From Acidiferrobacterales bacterium (GTDB taxonomy: Bacteria; Pseudomonadota; Gammaproteobacteria; Acidiferrobacterales; SZUA-150), in the NCBI GenBank assembly GCA_947258385.1, contig CAMYII010000049.1:18062-82061 (forward strand): DNA of 64,000 bases. The letters are read 5' to 3'. The notes beneath the pieces were generated by a model. That model made no database searches and had not been told where the DNA came from. It worked only from the letters and a program-made list of their open reading frames with translations. Position 1 is the first letter of the stretch; every line of letters begins with the position of its first letter. The translations under genes were made by a program, and so were the position numbers. Of the stretch, positions 40,645 to 52,164 are shown piece after piece.

Positions 40645-41850
40645 ATGGCACCGGACGAGAAAAAGAAGAATTGGCTGGAGTATGCACCGCGCACGCGCGC
40701 GGTGCGGGCGGGGCAGGTGCGCACGGCCGAGGGGGAGCAGAGCGAGCCGATTTTCACCACCTCGAGCTATGTCTTCGACAGCGCGGCGCAGGCGGCCGCC
40801 CGTTTCAGCGGCGAGGAGCCTGGCAACATCTATTCCCGGTTTACCAATCCCACGGTGCGCACCTTCGAGCAGCGGCTGGCGGCGCTGGAAGGCGGTGAGC
40901 GCTGTGTTGGCACCGCCTCCGGTATGGTCGCGATTCTGTCGACCTGTATGGCGTTGCTGAAAAGCGGTGACCATATCGTCTCCTCGCGCGCCATTTTTGG
41001 CAGCACCGTGCTGCTGTTCAGCAACTACCTCGCCCGTTTCGGCGTGGAGACGACGTTTGTGCCGCTCACCGAGCTCGGTGCCTGGGAGCAGGCGATCCGG
41101 CCCAATACGCGGTTGTTGTTCCTCGAGACGCCCTCCAATCCCTTGACCGAGGTGATGGACATCCGGGCGCTGGCGCAGCTCGCGCATCAAAACAATTGCT
41201 GGCTCGTGGTCGACAACTGTTTCTGTACCCCGGCCCTGCAGCAACCGTTGGCCCTGGGGGCGGATATCGTGATCCATTCCGCGACCAAGTATCTCGACGG
41301 CCAGGGTCGCTGTGTCGGCGGCGCCGTCGTGGGCAACCAGTCCCTTGTCGGTGAGCAGGTCTACGGTTTTCTGCGCACCGCCGGGCCCAGTATGAGCCCG
41401 TTCAACGCCTGGGTGTTTTTGAAGGGACTGGAGACGCTCGAGCTGCGTATGCAGGCCCACAGCCAGAATGCGCAGGCCTTGGCGGCGTGGCTGGAACAGC
41501 GGCCGAAGGTCAGGCGGGTGCATTATCCGGGATTGGTCTCGCATCCGCAGCATGAGCTGGCCGCGCGCCAGCAAAAGGCGCCGGGAGGGTTGCTGTCATT
41601 CGAGCTGGAGGGCGGACGTGAGCAGGCCTGGGGCTTTATCGACGCCACCGAGCTCGTGTCCATCACGGCCAATCTCGGCGATACCAAGACCACGATCACG
41701 CACCCGGCGACCACCACCCACGGGCGCATCAGTGCGGAGGCGCGGGCCGCCGCCGGCATCGGCGAGGGTTTGATCCGTATCGCCGCCGGTTTGGAGGATG
41801 TGGACGATCTCAAGCGGGACCTGCAGCGCGGATTTGACACTCTCGACTGA
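40645..41850 (+). CDS. metZ: O-succinylhomoserine sulfhydrylase MetZ
   Basis: A 401-residue Cys/Met-metabolism PLP enzyme that makes homocysteine from O-succinylhomoserine and sulfide. PLP-binding Lys215 is in HSATKYLDGQG; YSRFTNPTVRTFEQRLAALEGGE and SPFNAWVFLKGLETLELRM are family features. The location behind purF matches metZ of Pseudomonas. It starts 7 bases after the purF stop. Confidence 0.95.
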   Translation: MAPDEKKKNWLEYAPRTRAVRAGQVRTAEGEQSEPIFTTSSYVFDSAAQAAARFSGEEPGNIYSRFTNPTVRTFEQRLAALEGGERCVGTASGMVAILSTCMALLKSGDHIVSSRAIFGSTVLLFSNYLARFGVETTFVPLTELGAWEQAIRPNTRLLFLETPSNPLTEVMDIRALAQLAHQNNCWLVVDNCFCTPALQQPLALGADIVIHSATKYLDGQGRCVGGAVVGNQSLVGEQVYGFLRTAGPSMSPFNAWVFLKGLETLELRMQAHSQNAQALAAWLEQRPKVRRVHYPGLVSHPQHELAARQQKAPGGLLSFELEGGREQAWGFIDATELVSITANLGDTKTTITHPATTTHGRISAEARAAAGIGEGLIRIAAGLEDVDDLKRDLQRGFDTLD

Positions 41851-43075
41851 CCGGCACCGCCAGGCCTTGTTGCAGACCTATGCCGCCGCCTTGCGGGCGG
41901 TCAACGGCCGTTCCCGTGTACGCGAATACCTGCAATCCCACGTCCTGTCCGGGCCGGTCACGCTGCTGGCGGTGGGCAAGGCGGCAACGGCCATGACCCA
42001 GGGTGCGATTGATGTCTTGGGTGAGCGCATCCGCGCGGCCTGGATCGTGACCAAGCACGGTTATGCCGAGCCCTTGCCCTGGCCGGTGCGAACGGCCGGG
42101 CATCCATTACCCGATGCCGACAGCCTCGCGGCCGGCCAGGCGCTGCGCGAGTTCATCCAAGGTCTCCCCGGTGACGCGCAGATCCTCTGCCTATTGTCCG
42201 GCGGCGCCTCCGCGCTGGTGGAATCCCTGCCCGCCGGCGTGGGGCTCGCGCAGCTACAGGTGCTGAACCGCTGGCTGCTGGCATCGGGCCTGGATATCGC
42301 TGCCTGCAACCGCCTGCGCCAGCGCCTGTCCTTGCTAAAGGGCGGGCGCCTGGCCGCCCTGCTGGCCCCACGACCGGTCTTGTGCCTGTGTCTCTCGGAT
42401 GTGCCGGGGGATGATCCGGCCGTGATCGGCTCCGGCCCGCTGGTGCCGGCGCCCGACGCGGGAGAACAACTGCCTGCCGGGCTGCCGCCGGATGTTGCCG
42501 CCGCGATGGCCCATACGCCACCCGCCCCTGTGCCGGAGGCGCCCTGTGTCGACTCGGTTGAGCTGCGCGTGATCGCGAATCTGCAGAGGGCCAAAGAGGC
42601 GGCCGCGGCGGCGGCCGCCGCCTTGGGTTACGGCGCCTCGGTGCACGATGAGTTCTTGCGGGGTGATGCGGTGGTTGCAGGTGGGCGTCTGGCCGAGGCC
42701 CTGCTGCGCGCCGATACCGATACCGTCCATATCTGGGGTGGGGAGACGACCGTGGTGCTGCCACCGTCCGCGGGTCGCGGGGGGCGGTGCCAGAGTCTGG
42801 CGCTCGCCGCGGCGGCAAGATTGCGTGGGCACGCCTCGTGTTTTGTACTTGCGGCCGGCACCGACGGGAGTGACGGCCCGGGCGCCGATGCCGGGGCGCT
42901 CGTTGACGGCGATACGCTCGCCCGTGGCGAGGGAGCGGGCTTCGATGCACAGAAGACCCTGACAGCCGCCGATGCGGGGTCGTTTCTCGCTGCCAGCGGA
43001 GACCTGCTGCAGACAGGGCCCACGGGTACCAATGTAATGGACCTGGTCCTGGGCCTCAAGGGCAAGCGTAGTTAG
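41834..43075 (+). CDS. Glycerate 2-kinase (GckA/TtuD, DUF4147 type)
   Basis: About 413 residues. The N-terminal DUF4147 domain has LLAVGKAATAMTQGA and LLSGGASALVE, the C-terminal MOFRL domain has WGGETTVVLP, GGRCQSLALAAA and AGTDGSDGPGADAGALVD. Enzymes of this type phosphorylate glycerate at C2 (serine cycle, glyoxylate or tartrate routes). The start is uncertain: TTG 41834 overlaps metZ by 17 bases; the in-frame ATG 41798 lies deeper in metZ. Confidence 0.88.
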   Translation: MTLSTDRHRQALLQTYAAALRAVNGRSRVREYLQSHVLSGPVTLLAVGKAATAMTQGAIDVLGERIRAAWIVTKHGYAEPLPWPVRTAGHPLPDADSLAAGQALREFIQGLPGDAQILCLLSGGASALVESLPAGVGLAQLQVLNRWLLASGLDIAACNRLRQRLSLLKGGRLAALLAPRPVLCLCLSDVPGDDPAVIGSGPLVPAPDAGEQLPAGLPPDVAAAMAHTPPAPVPEAPCVDSVELRVIANLQRAKEAAAAAAAALGYGASVHDEFLRGDAVVAGGRLAEALLRADTDTVHIWGGETTVVLPPSAGRGGRCQSLALAAAARLRGHASCFVLAAGTDGSDGPGADAGALVDGDTLARGEGAGFDAQKTLTAADAGSFLAASGDLLQTGPTGTNVMDLVLGLKGKRS

Positions 43076-43087
43076 GGGACGGTATCG

Positions 43088-43828
43088 GTGAATCCGTCAG
43101 TGAATCGTTGCCGGCTATCCCTGTTGTTAGGGGTAATGCTCGTACCCATGATCGGGTCGTGTACTGAGAAAGCAGACACGGTCCTCGCCAGTGTCGTGTG
43201 GTTCACGGAGCAGGAGCCCGATCTGGACCCCTACCGTACCCGTATGATCGTCACGCAACGTTACTTGCGTATCGACGAGGGAGACGACGGTGGTGATTTT
43301 TTGCTGTTCGACCGCAAGAAGAAGACCATCTACAGCACCAATACCCAGGATCGAAGGGTGCTCGTGATCCATCCACGGCCGCTAGCGAAACCATCACCGC
43401 TTGCGCTGGAACATCAGGCGCTTAAGGACGACACGCACTATCCGCCGGTCGACGGCCGGCCCGTGGTGCACTACCGCTATTTCACCAATCGCGAGCTGTG
43501 CCTTGACGTATTTTCCGCCGAAGGTCTGTTGCCCCCCGTCACCCAGGCCTTGCGCGAATACCACAATGTGCTTGCCGGCGAGCAGGCGGCGCTGCTGGCG
43601 GTTCCCGAATTCATGACGCCATCGGGTTGCGACCTCGCCAACAATATCTATGTCCCTGGCCGCCACCTGCAGCACGGATTTCCGATCCGGCAACAGGATA
43701 TGACCGGACGCACGCGCGAATTGCAGGACTTCACGCGCGCCATTGCCGTCAAGTCAGAGCTGTTTCATTTGCCCGGGTCCTATACCTTTTTTTCGGTTGA
43801 GGATTTGCGCCGCGGCGAAGCGAGCTGA
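43088..43828 (+). CDS. Lipoprotein of unknown function
   Basis: A 246-residue protein with a lipoprotein signal (LSLLLGVMLVPMIGSC). The body contains TRMIVTQRYLRIDEGDDGGDFLLFDRKKKTIYSTN, suggesting a beta-rich LolA-like periplasmic fold, but no family was fixed. GTG 43088 follows GGGGACGGTATCG. It is the last gene of the co-directional run. Confidence 0.6.
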   Translation: MNPSVNRCRLSLLLGVMLVPMIGSCTEKADTVLASVVWFTEQEPDLDPYRTRMIVTQRYLRIDEGDDGGDFLLFDRKKKTIYSTNTQDRRVLVIHPRPLAKPSPLALEHQALKDDTHYPPVDGRPVVHYRYFTNRELCLDVFSAEGLLPPVTQALREYHNVLAGEQAALLAVPEFMTPSGCDLANNIYVPGRHLQHGFPIRQQDMTGRTRELQDFTRAIAVKSELFHLPGSYTFFSVEDLRRGEAS

Positions 43829-43831
43829 GCA

Positions 43832-43898
43832 GCGGTACACGGATGTACCGCCTGTGGAGCTAAGGACGCAAAAAGTCCCTGAACGAACTTTTTCAGCA
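43832..43898. repeat. Short interspersed repeat (GGTACACGGATGTACC type)
   Basis: GCGGTACACGGATGTACCGC, CTGTGGAGCTAAGGACGCA, then AAAAAGT and ACTTTTT arms form the same two-palindrome layout as at 27702. The second palindrome, with A and T runs, may also act as a terminator behind the lipoprotein gene. The rest of 43829-44110 is empty. Confidence 0.75.
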
Positions 43899-44110
43899 TC
43901 CGACCAGGTTTCGCAGGCGCCACACCCGCGTACCCTGCCGCAGATTGCTACACACGGTGCGCGTGCTTGCCCCCTCCCTGTGGCTCTTTCCGGGAGCGTG
44001 TGCGCGAAATCCGCTTCGGGCGGAGTGTCTGGAGCTTGCGTGGTTTAGCAAGCGCTCATGTGTCCCAGATTTGGCGGTCCTGACCTGTCGTGTTGGATGC
44101 TTCGCGTGAA

Positions 44111-44887
44111 TCAAGACTGCTTGGCTTTGGCGCCTGAGGCGGCATGGGCCGCATCCGGATTTTCCAGGTCCAGCGTCTCCAGCGCACAGCCCGTGCGGTC
44201 ACAGCGCAGCACGCTGCCCTGTTCGTACCAGTCGCCGAGCACGGTGCGGCGCGCGCTCATCCCGTCAAGCTGGAACTGGTGCTGGCCCGGGCGGTGGGTG
44301 TGGCCGTGGATGATGTGATAGATGCCGTGCCGGCGCATCTCGGCCTCCACCGCCTGCTGATTGATGTCCATGATGTCGGGTCTCTTGTCGGCGATCGCGC
44401 TCTTGCTGTGTTCGCGCACCTCGCGTGAGATCTGCTCGCGTTCCGCCATGCTTTTCGCCAGAAACCCCTGTTGCCACTGCGGGTCGCGGACCATCTTGCG
44501 AAAGCCCTGGTACTCGACGTCATCGGTGCAGAGCAGGTCTCCGTGCATCAGCACCACCGGTGTGCCGTAGAGCTCGATCACGGTGGGGTCTTCGAGCAGG
44601 CGGCAGCCGGTGGCCTGCGCGAAGCCCTCGCCGATTAGAAAATCCCGGTTGCCGTGCATGAGATAAAGCGGCGTCCCCCCGTCGGTAACGGCGCGCAGAC
44701 CGGCGACAATGGGCTGAAACTCCGCTTGCGCCACGGCCTCATCACCGATCCAGTATTCAAGCAGATCCCCGAGGATGTAGATGGCGTCGGCGGCGCCGGC
44801 CTCCCGCTTGAGAAACGCCAGGAACAGCCCGGTGATGGCCGGACGCTCGGCGCAGAGATGAAGATCGGAGATAAACAGGGTCGCCAT
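44111..44887 (-). CDS. lpxH: UDP-2,3-diacylglucosamine diphosphatase LpxH
   Basis: A 258-residue calcineurin-like phosphoesterase of lipid A synthesis. Metal motifs: FISDLHL (Asp8, His10), GDLLEYWIGDE, HGNRDFLIG and MHGDLLCTDD, then HGHTHRPG. It shares the strand with ppiB 39 bases upstream, an arrangement seen in many gammaproteobacteria (ppiB-lpxH). Confidence 0.95.
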   Translation of the reverse strand: MATLFISDLHLCAERPAITGLFLAFLKREAGAADAIYILGDLLEYWIGDEAVAQAEFQPIVAGLRAVTDGGTPLYLMHGNRDFLIGEGFAQATGCRLLEDPTVIELYGTPVVLMHGDLLCTDDVEYQGFRKMVRDPQWQQGFLAKSMAEREQISREVREHSKSAIADKRPDIMDINQQAVEAEMRRHGIYHIIHGHTHRPGQHQFQLDGMSARRTVLGDWYEQGSVLRCDRTGCALETLDLENPDAAHAASGAKAKQS

Positions 44888-44926
44888 GTGCTCAAGCTCG
44901 GGGCTTATGGCATGGTCCCTGTAGGG

Positions 44927-45454
44927 CTAGCCGGCATTGATGACTTCGATATTTTGAATAATGACATCGGTGATCGGCGTGTCCTTGAATCCAAGTTTGG
45001 TCGTGGTCGGTACGCCCTTGATTTTGTCGACCACGTCCAGACCCTCCAGCACATGGCCGAACACGCAATAACCCCAACCGGACGCCGTCTTGCCGGAATG
45101 ATTCAGAAAATCATTGTCCTTCACATTAATGAAAAACTGGCTGGTCGCGGAATGCGGGTCGCCGGTCCGCGCCATGGCGAGGGTCCCCCGGACATTGCGC
45201 ACGCTGTTGGTCGCCTCGTTCTCGATCGGCGGGCGCGTGGGTTTTTGTACCATCATGGGCATAAACCCGCCGCCCTGGATCATGAAATTGTCGATCACGC
45301 GGTGAAAAATGGTCCCATCATAGAACCCTTCCTTGACGTAGCCGAGGAAATTCGCCACCGTGGACGGGGCCTTGTTATTGTCCAGTGCGACGGTGATCTC
45401 GCCCATTGACGTGCCTATGCGGACCTGGGGCAGATTGTCTTCGAGTATTTCCAT
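44927..45454 (-). CDS. ppiB: Cytoplasmic peptidyl-prolyl isomerase (cyclophilin) PpiB
   Basis: A 175-residue cyclophilin without signal peptide. [28 protein letters not shown] and [17 protein letters not shown] carry the active-site Arg, Phe and Gln. It accelerates prolyl isomerisation in folding. Divergent from gltX across 130 bases. Confidence 0.94.
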   Translation of the reverse strand: MEILEDNLPQVRIGTSMGEITVALDNNKAPSTVANFLGYVKEGFYDGTIFHRVIDNFMIQGGGFMPMMVQKPTRPPIENEATNSVRNVRGTLAMARTGDPHSATSQFFINVKDNDFLNHSGKTASGWGYCVFGHVLEGLDVVDKIKGVPTTTKLGFKDTPITDVIIQNIEVINAG

Positions 45455-45583
45455 CGTGGCTGCAGGCCTCGGTTATACGGGTAAATTTGTTCTCACTCCG
45501 CGAATTGTCCTAAAGTTCATGCCATTGCGCAACAAGGCGTCGCGCTTGGGCATGGCGGCGGGTTTCCGTTACTATTCGCCGGC

Positions 45584-47026
45584 ATGACTGACCCAGCCTT
45601 TAAGACCCGTTTCGCGCCCAGCCCGACCGGCCTGCTACACCTCGGCAATGTTCGCACGGCGCTGTTCAATTATCTGCTGGCCGCCGGGCGCGGCGGGGTC
45701 TTTCTCTTGCGCCTGGAGGACACCGATGCCGCGCGCGGCGAAGAGAAATACGAGCAGGCCCTGCAGCACGACTTGCGCTGGCTGAGCCTGGACTGGCAGG
45801 AAGGTCCGGGATGCGAGCGCGGCCACGGCCCCTATGCGCAGACCGAACGCGGTGAGATCTACCGGGATTACTTTTCCCTCCTTCAGGAGCAGGGGCTGGC
45901 ATACCCCTGTTTCTGTAGCGAACATGAGCTGAAGCTCGAACGCAAGGCGCAGCGCGCGGCGCGGCGGGCGCCGCGCTATTCGGGCCGTTGCCGCGCCCTG
46001 AGCCACGAGCAGGTCCAGGAGCGATTTGCCGCGGGCACGCCCGCCACCTTGCGGTTTCATGTGCCCGATAATGTCGCGATCGAGTTCGAGGACAGGGTGC
46101 GCGGCCCCCAGCGCTTCGCCAGCGATGACATCGGTGATTTCGTGATCCGGCGCTCGGATGGCACGCCGGCGTTTTTTTTCAGCAATGCGGTCGATGACGC
46201 GCTGATGGGGGTCACGCTCGTGGTTCGCGGCGAGGACCATCTGACCAACACGCCGCGGCAGATCCTGCTGCTGCGGGCGCTGGGGCTGCCGGTGTCGGAG
46301 TACGCCCATATCGCGCTGGTGGTCGGCGCCGACGGCGCGCCGCTGTCCAAGCGCCATGGCAGTCGCACCGTGCAGGAGCTGCGCGAAGAGGGATTCCTGC
46401 CCATTGCGATCGTGAACTATCTGGCGCGTCTGGGCCACACCTATGTAGACAATACCCTGATGGCGCTTGGGCGTCTGGCCGCCGAGTTCGATATGGCAAG
46501 GCTGCATCGCGCGCCCGCGCGCTTCGATCGCGCGCAGTTGCTGCATTGGCAGAAAGAGGCGGTGGCTCGGGCCACGGACGAGGAGCTGTGGGCCTGGCTG
46601 TGCCGCCACCATTACCCCGACGGGCAGGCGACCGCGGCGCTGGTGCCGCCGGACCGGGCGCTGGGGTTCGTGCAAGCGGTGCGCGATAACATCATTATGC
46701 CGGGCGATGCCCGGCAGTGGGCGGCCGTGCTGTTTAGCGACAACCCGCCGGTTGAGAACGAGGCCGCGGCCCTGGTACGCGCGACTGGCGCGGTGTTTTT
46801 TGAAACGGCGCTGGCCTGCCTGGAGCGTGGCGGCGATGACTTCAAGGCCTATGCCGGTGCGGTGGGGGCGGCCACGGGCGCCAAGGGCAAATCCTTATTC
46901 ATGCCGTTGCGGGCGGTGCTGACCGGGGCGACCCACGGTCCCGAGATGGGCCGGCTGTGGACGCTGCTCGGACCGGCGCGGGTGCGTCGACGCCTGGAAC
47001 AGGCCGTGCAGCATCTGGCGAGCTGA
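45584..47026 (+). CDS. gltX: Glutamyl-tRNA synthetase GltX
   Basis: A 480-residue class I synthetase. The HIGH-type motif is PTGLLHLGNVRTA and the KMSKS-type motif is PLSKRHGSRTV; LRLEDTDAAR is the glutamate-binding region. The length fits a discriminating bacterial GluRS. cysS follows after 15 bases. Confidence 0.96.
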   Translation: MTDPAFKTRFAPSPTGLLHLGNVRTALFNYLLAAGRGGVFLLRLEDTDAARGEEKYEQALQHDLRWLSLDWQEGPGCERGHGPYAQTERGEIYRDYFSLLQEQGLAYPCFCSEHELKLERKAQRAARRAPRYSGRCRALSHEQVQERFAAGTPATLRFHVPDNVAIEFEDRVRGPQRFASDDIGDFVIRRSDGTPAFFFSNAVDDALMGVTLVVRGEDHLTNTPRQILLLRALGLPVSEYAHIALVVGADGAPLSKRHGSRTVQELREEGFLPIAIVNYLARLGHTYVDNTLMALGRLAAEFDMARLHRAPARFDRAQLLHWQKEAVARATDEELWAWLCRHHYPDGQATAALVPPDRALGFVQAVRDNIIMPGDARQWAAVLFSDNPPVENEAAALVRATGAVFFETALACLERGGDDFKAYAGAVGAATGAKGKSLFMPLRAVLTGATHGPEMGRLWTLLGPARVRRRLEQAVQHLAS

Positions 47027-47041
47027 ATACGCGGGGAGATC

Positions 47042-48538
47042 ATGCTGGAAATCTATAACAACTTGCACAAGCGCAAAGAGCCGTTCCAACCGATCGACCC
47101 AGGCGATGTGCGCATGTATGTCTGCGGCATGACCGTCTATGATTACTGCCACCTGGGGCATGCGCGGGTGCTCACGGTATTCGACGTCGTTTATCGCTAT
47201 CTGCGCGAGCTGTATGGCGCCGAACACGTCACCTACATCCGCAACATCACCGATATCGATGATAAGATCCTCAAGCGCGCCACCGAGAACAATGAATCCT
47301 TTACCGCGCTCACCGAGCGCTTCATCGCGGCCATGCACGAAGACGTGGACGCGCTGGGATTGTTGCCGCCGAATGGGGAACCCCGCGCGACTCGGCACAT
47401 CGATGAAATCCTGACCATGATCCAGGCGCTCGTGGACAAGGGCTATGCCTACGCGGCCGCCAACGGCGATGTCTATTACGCAGTCAGCCGCTTCGAATCT
47501 TACGGCGCCTTGTCCGGCAAGCAGCTCGACGAGCTGCGCGCCGGCGCGCGGGTCGAAGTGGAGGAGGCCAAGGACGATCCGCTGGACTTCGTGTTGTGGA
47601 AGGCGGCCAAGCCCGGTGAGCCCAGCTGGGAGTCACCCTGGGGTCCGGGTCGGCCCGGCTGGCATATCGAATGCTCGGCCATGTCGACCCACTGCCTGGG
47701 CAATCATTTTGATATCCATGGTGGCGGACTCGATTTGCAGTTCCCGCATCACGAAAACGAGATCGCCCAGAGTGTAGGCGCCACCGGCGAGAAGTTCGTC
47801 AATGTCTGGATGCACAACGGATTCGTGCGCGTCGACGAGGAGAAGATGTCAAAGTCGCTGGGCAATTTCTTCACCATCCGCGAGGTGCTGGCTTACCTCG
47901 GCGGGGAGCGGGACCGGCGCCGCTCCGGTGAGATCGTGCGCTTTTTTCTAGTGCTCAGCCACTACCGCCGCCCGCTGAATTACTCGGACGGCTCGCTCGA
48001 CAATGCCAAGGCCGGTCTGACCCGGCTGTATATCGCGCTCAACACGCTCGATGAGGCGCTGGCGGGCCGTGCGCCCGAGCCGGTGGGGGGTGGGGAGGGT
48101 GAGGCCTACCGCCGGCGGTTCGCGCAGGCGATGGACGATGACTTCAACACCGCTGTCGCCGTGAGCGTGCTGCAACAGGCGGCCGGTGAGATCAACCGGG
48201 CACTCGATGCGCAGGACACGCACCGCGCCGCGGCCCTGGGCGGCGTATTGCGGGAGCTGGGGGGCATCCTGGGGCTGCTGGGGCTTCCGCCGAAGGCGTT
48301 TCTTCAGGGGGGGCATAAGGCTATTGCGCCGGACGCAGCCGAGCTCAAGCCAACTGGTCATCCGCCGGCGGTGCCGGCGGGCCTGAGCGAGGCGCAGATC
48401 GAGACACTGATCGCCCAGCGCGTTGAAGCGCGGCGCAACAGGGACTATGCGGAGGCCGACCGCATCCGCGACGCGCTCGAGGCCCAAGGCATCATCCTGG
48501 AGGACGGCGCGCAGGGCACGAGCTGGCGGCGGGCCTAG
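47042..48538 (+). CDS. cysS: Cysteinyl-tRNA synthetase CysS
   Basis: A 498-residue class I synthetase. Zinc ligand Cys28 (YVCGMTVYD), HIGH motif HLGH (37-40), EMSAM-like [11 protein letters not shown] with further zinc ligands, and KMSKSLGN. GltX and CysS adjacent on one strand is common. A GC hairpin with seven T (48682-48702) follows. Confidence 0.97.
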   Translation: MLEIYNNLHKRKEPFQPIDPGDVRMYVCGMTVYDYCHLGHARVLTVFDVVYRYLRELYGAEHVTYIRNITDIDDKILKRATENNESFTALTERFIAAMHEDVDALGLLPPNGEPRATRHIDEILTMIQALVDKGYAYAAANGDVYYAVSRFESYGALSGKQLDELRAGARVEVEEAKDDPLDFVLWKAAKPGEPSWESPWGPGRPGWHIECSAMSTHCLGNHFDIHGGGLDLQFPHHENEIAQSVGATGEKFVNVWMHNGFVRVDEEKMSKSLGNFFTIREVLAYLGGERDRRRSGEIVRFFLVLSHYRRPLNYSDGSLDNAKAGLTRLYIALNTLDEALAGRAPEPVGGGEGEAYRRRFAQAMDDDFNTAVAVSVLQQAAGEINRALDAQDTHRAAALGGVLRELGGILGLLGLPPKAFLQGGHKAIAPDAAELKPTGHPPAVPAGLSEAQIETLIAQRVEARRNRDYAEADRIRDALEAQGIILEDGAQGTSWRRA

Positions 48539-48681
48539 CCTGCACGGCCAGCGACCGGCCGATAAATTCCCGTGTTTTTTGGACTTCGCTATTGACCGTT
48601 TGTAGCGTTATACCGGAAAATTCACCAAGCGATTTATTTCGCCATTTATTTTGCTGGGAAGCGCTATTATTTTTTGGAGAT

Positions 48682-48702
48682 GCCCGCTGGCGGGCTTTTT
48701 TT
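48682..48702 (+). terminator. Hairpin plus T-run just before ilvB
   Basis: GCCCG pairs with CGGGC around CTGG, followed by seven T. It lies 144 bases behind cysS and only 23 bases before the ilvB start, so it may end the cysS message or act as an attenuator for ilvBNC. I found no branched-chain-rich leader peptide in 48539-48681. Confidence 0.7.
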
Positions 48703-48724
48703 ATCCCTAGGTTAAGAGGTAGTT

Positions 48725-50464
48725 GTGGCAGAACTGACCGGTGCCGAGATCTTTGTCCGCAGCCTGGCTGACGAGGGCGTGGAATACGTCTTCGGTTATC
48801 CGGGCGGCGCGACCCTGCACATCTACGACGCCCTCTACAAGCAAGAGAAGATCAAGCACATCCTGGCGCGCCACGAGCAGGGCGCGACCCATGCCGCCGA
48901 CGGCTATGCGCGTTCCACGGGCAAGACCGGGGTGGTGCTGGTGACCTCCGGCCCGGGCGCCACCAATGCGGTCACAGGCATCGCCACGGCCTACATGGAT
49001 TCGAGCCCGCTGGTGGTGTTCACCGGGCAGGTGGCGACCAGCCTCATCGGCGATGACGCCTTTCAGGAAGTCGATTCCGTGGGCATCAGCCGTCCCTGCG
49101 TGAAGCACAATTTCCTGGTCAAGGATGTGAGGGATCTCGCGATCACGATCAAGAAGGCCTTCCACATCGCCAACTCCGGCCGTCCGGGGCCGGTGGTGGT
49201 GGATATCCCCAAGGACGTGACCGCCCACAAGGCGGAGTATTTCTATCCGAAGACGGTGTCCATGCGTTCCTACCAGCCGAAGGTCGAAGGGCATCCGGGC
49301 CAGATCCGCAAGGCGGCGAATCTGTTGTTGTCCGCCAAGCGGCCGATGATCTACACCGGCGGGGGCGTGATCCTGGGCGAGGGCTCCGCGGAACTCTCCG
49401 AGCTCGTGCGGCTGCTGGGTTGCCCCTGCACCAACACCCTGATGGGGCTGGGCGGATACCCCGGCACCGACCCCTTGTTCGTGGGCATGCTGGGCATGCA
49501 CGGCACCTACGAGGCGAACATGGCGATGCACGACTGCGACGTGCTGCTGGCGGTCGGTGCGCGTTTTGATGACCGCGTCACCGGCGAGGTCGACAAGTTC
49601 TGCCCGCATGCGCGCATTATTCATATCGACATCGACCCTTCGTCCATCGCCAAGAACGTGCCGGTGACCATCCCCATTGTGGGCAGCGTGCCCGATGTCT
49701 TGCGCGAGCTGATACGACAGGTCAAGGAGAGTAATAAGGAAGCCGACAAGGCGGCGCTCGAGGCCTGGTGGGACCAGATCAACGAATGGCGCAAGCTCAG
49801 CTGCCTGAACTACGACCGGCAGAGCGAGCTCATCAAGCCGCAGTTCGTGGTCGAGAAGCTGTACGAATTGACCGGCGGCGATGCCTTTGTGACGTCCGAT
49901 GTCGGCCAGCACCAGATGTGGACGGCGCAGTTCTACAAGTTCGACAAGCCCCGGCGCTGGATCAATTCCGGGGGGCTGGGCACGATGGGTTTTGGTCTGC
50001 CGGCGGCGATGGGCGTGCAGCTGGCGCATCCGGATGCGCTCGTGGCGTGCGTGACCGGCGAGGCCAGCATCCAGATGTGCATCCAGGAGCTGTCGACCTG
50101 CAAGCAGTATGACCTGCCGATCAAGGTCGTGAACCTGAACAACCGCTATATGGGCATGGTGCGCCAGTGGCAGGAGTTCTTCTACGATCGGCGCTATTCG
50201 CATTCCTATATGGACGCGCTGCCTGATTTCATGAAGCTCGCCGAGAGCTACGGTCACGTCGGCATGCGCATCGAGCAGCCCGCTGATGTCGAGGGGGCGC
50301 TAAAAGAGGCGCTCGCGCAGAAGGACCGCCTGGTGTTTATGGATTTTATTACCGATCAGACGGAGAACGTCTATCCCATGATCGCCGCGGGCAAACCGCA
50401 TAACGAGATGGAGCTCGGCCCCTGCGCCAGTCCGCCGGTGGATACGGATCGGGAACTGGCCTAA
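48725..50464 (+). CDS. ilvB: Acetolactate synthase large subunit
   Basis: A 579-residue ThDP enzyme, first common step of valine, leucine and isoleucine synthesis. The ThDP glutamate is in [14 protein letters not shown] region ([19 protein letters not shown]), FAD-site segments are present, and the metal motif reads [13 protein letters not shown]...NLNN, with GEA where GDG is the textbook form. GTG 48725 follows AGAGGTAGTT. The small subunit follows after 3 bases. The product could equally be labelled IlvI. Confidence 0.95.
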   Translation: MAELTGAEIFVRSLADEGVEYVFGYPGGATLHIYDALYKQEKIKHILARHEQGATHAADGYARSTGKTGVVLVTSGPGATNAVTGIATAYMDSSPLVVFTGQVATSLIGDDAFQEVDSVGISRPCVKHNFLVKDVRDLAITIKKAFHIANSGRPGPVVVDIPKDVTAHKAEYFYPKTVSMRSYQPKVEGHPGQIRKAANLLLSAKRPMIYTGGGVILGEGSAELSELVRLLGCPCTNTLMGLGGYPGTDPLFVGMLGMHGTYEANMAMHDCDVLLAVGARFDDRVTGEVDKFCPHARIIHIDIDPSSIAKNVPVTIPIVGSVPDVLRELIRQVKESNKEADKAALEAWWDQINEWRKLSCLNYDRQSELIKPQFVVEKLYELTGGDAFVTSDVGQHQMWTAQFYKFDKPRRWINSGGLGTMGFGLPAAMGVQLAHPDALVACVTGEASIQMCIQELSTCKQYDLPIKVVNLNNRYMGMVRQWQEFFYDRRYSHSYMDALPDFMKLAESYGHVGMRIEQPADVEGALKEALAQKDRLVFMDFITDQTENVYPMIAAGKPHNEMELGPCASPPVDTDRELA

Positions 50465-50467
50465 GAC

Positions 50468-50962
50468 ATGCGGCATATCATCTCTATCCTTCTGGAGAAC
50501 GAGTCCGGGGCGCTGTCACGGGTGGCCGGACTGTTTTCCGCGCGCGGGTATAACATCGAATCGCTGACGGTGGCACCGACAGATGACGTGTCCTTATCGC
50601 GCATGACGCTGGTCACGCGCGGTTCGGAGGAGGTCATTGAGCAGATTACCAAACAGCTTAACAAGCTGATCGATGTCGTGAAACTGGTGGACCTGACCGA
50701 AGGCCCCCATATCGAACGCGAAATGCTGTTGACCAAGGTGAACGCCACCGGTGAGATGCGTGAAGAGGTCAAGCGACTGGTCGAGATCTTCCGGGGGCGC
50801 ATTATCGATGTCACCGATACCACTTATACCGTAGAGATGACCGGTGACAGTCAGAAGCTGGATGCCTTTATCCAGGCGGTCAAGGGCGCGGGCATCCTAG
50901 AGGTGGTGCGTTCCGGCGTCTCCGGCATCGGCCGTGGCCCCAAGGCCTTAAGCCTGCAGTAG
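50468..50962 (+). CDS. ilvN: Acetolactate synthase small subunit
   Basis: A 164-residue regulatory subunit. ACT domain at the N-terminus (HIISILLENESGALSRVAGLFSARGYNIESLTVAPT) and a C-terminal ALS_ss_C domain (GRIIDVTDTTYTVEMTGDSQKLDAFI). It confers valine feedback inhibition. Length is that of IlvH-type subunits, so ilvH is the alternative symbol. Confidence 0.95.
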   Translation: MRHIISILLENESGALSRVAGLFSARGYNIESLTVAPTDDVSLSRMTLVTRGSEEVIEQITKQLNKLIDVVKLVDLTEGPHIEREMLLTKVNATGEMREEVKRLVEIFRGRIIDVTDTTYTVEMTGDSQKLDAFIQAVKGAGILEVVRSGVSGIGRGPKALSLQ

Positions 50963-51106
50963 GGCGAATCGCGTTTCGTCCACCGCGGATAGAGAAAGCT
51001 CAGATGGCGAGCAGTGGGTGAGGTATCGCGGGCGGCCGCTGGCGGCGGATGCCGCGAGGCCGGGCAGGGCTCGCACACAGTGAATTCACGCACATCTTAA
51101 AAGTAG

Positions 51107-52132
<1,026 letters not shown>

Positions 52133-52164
52133 GCGCAATCAGCCAGCCCATTTGAGTCAGGGAT

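Noticed and set aside
48707-50257. 516-codon antisense frame opposite ilvB
   Set aside because: Same reason: shadow of a strongly conserved GC-rich gene.
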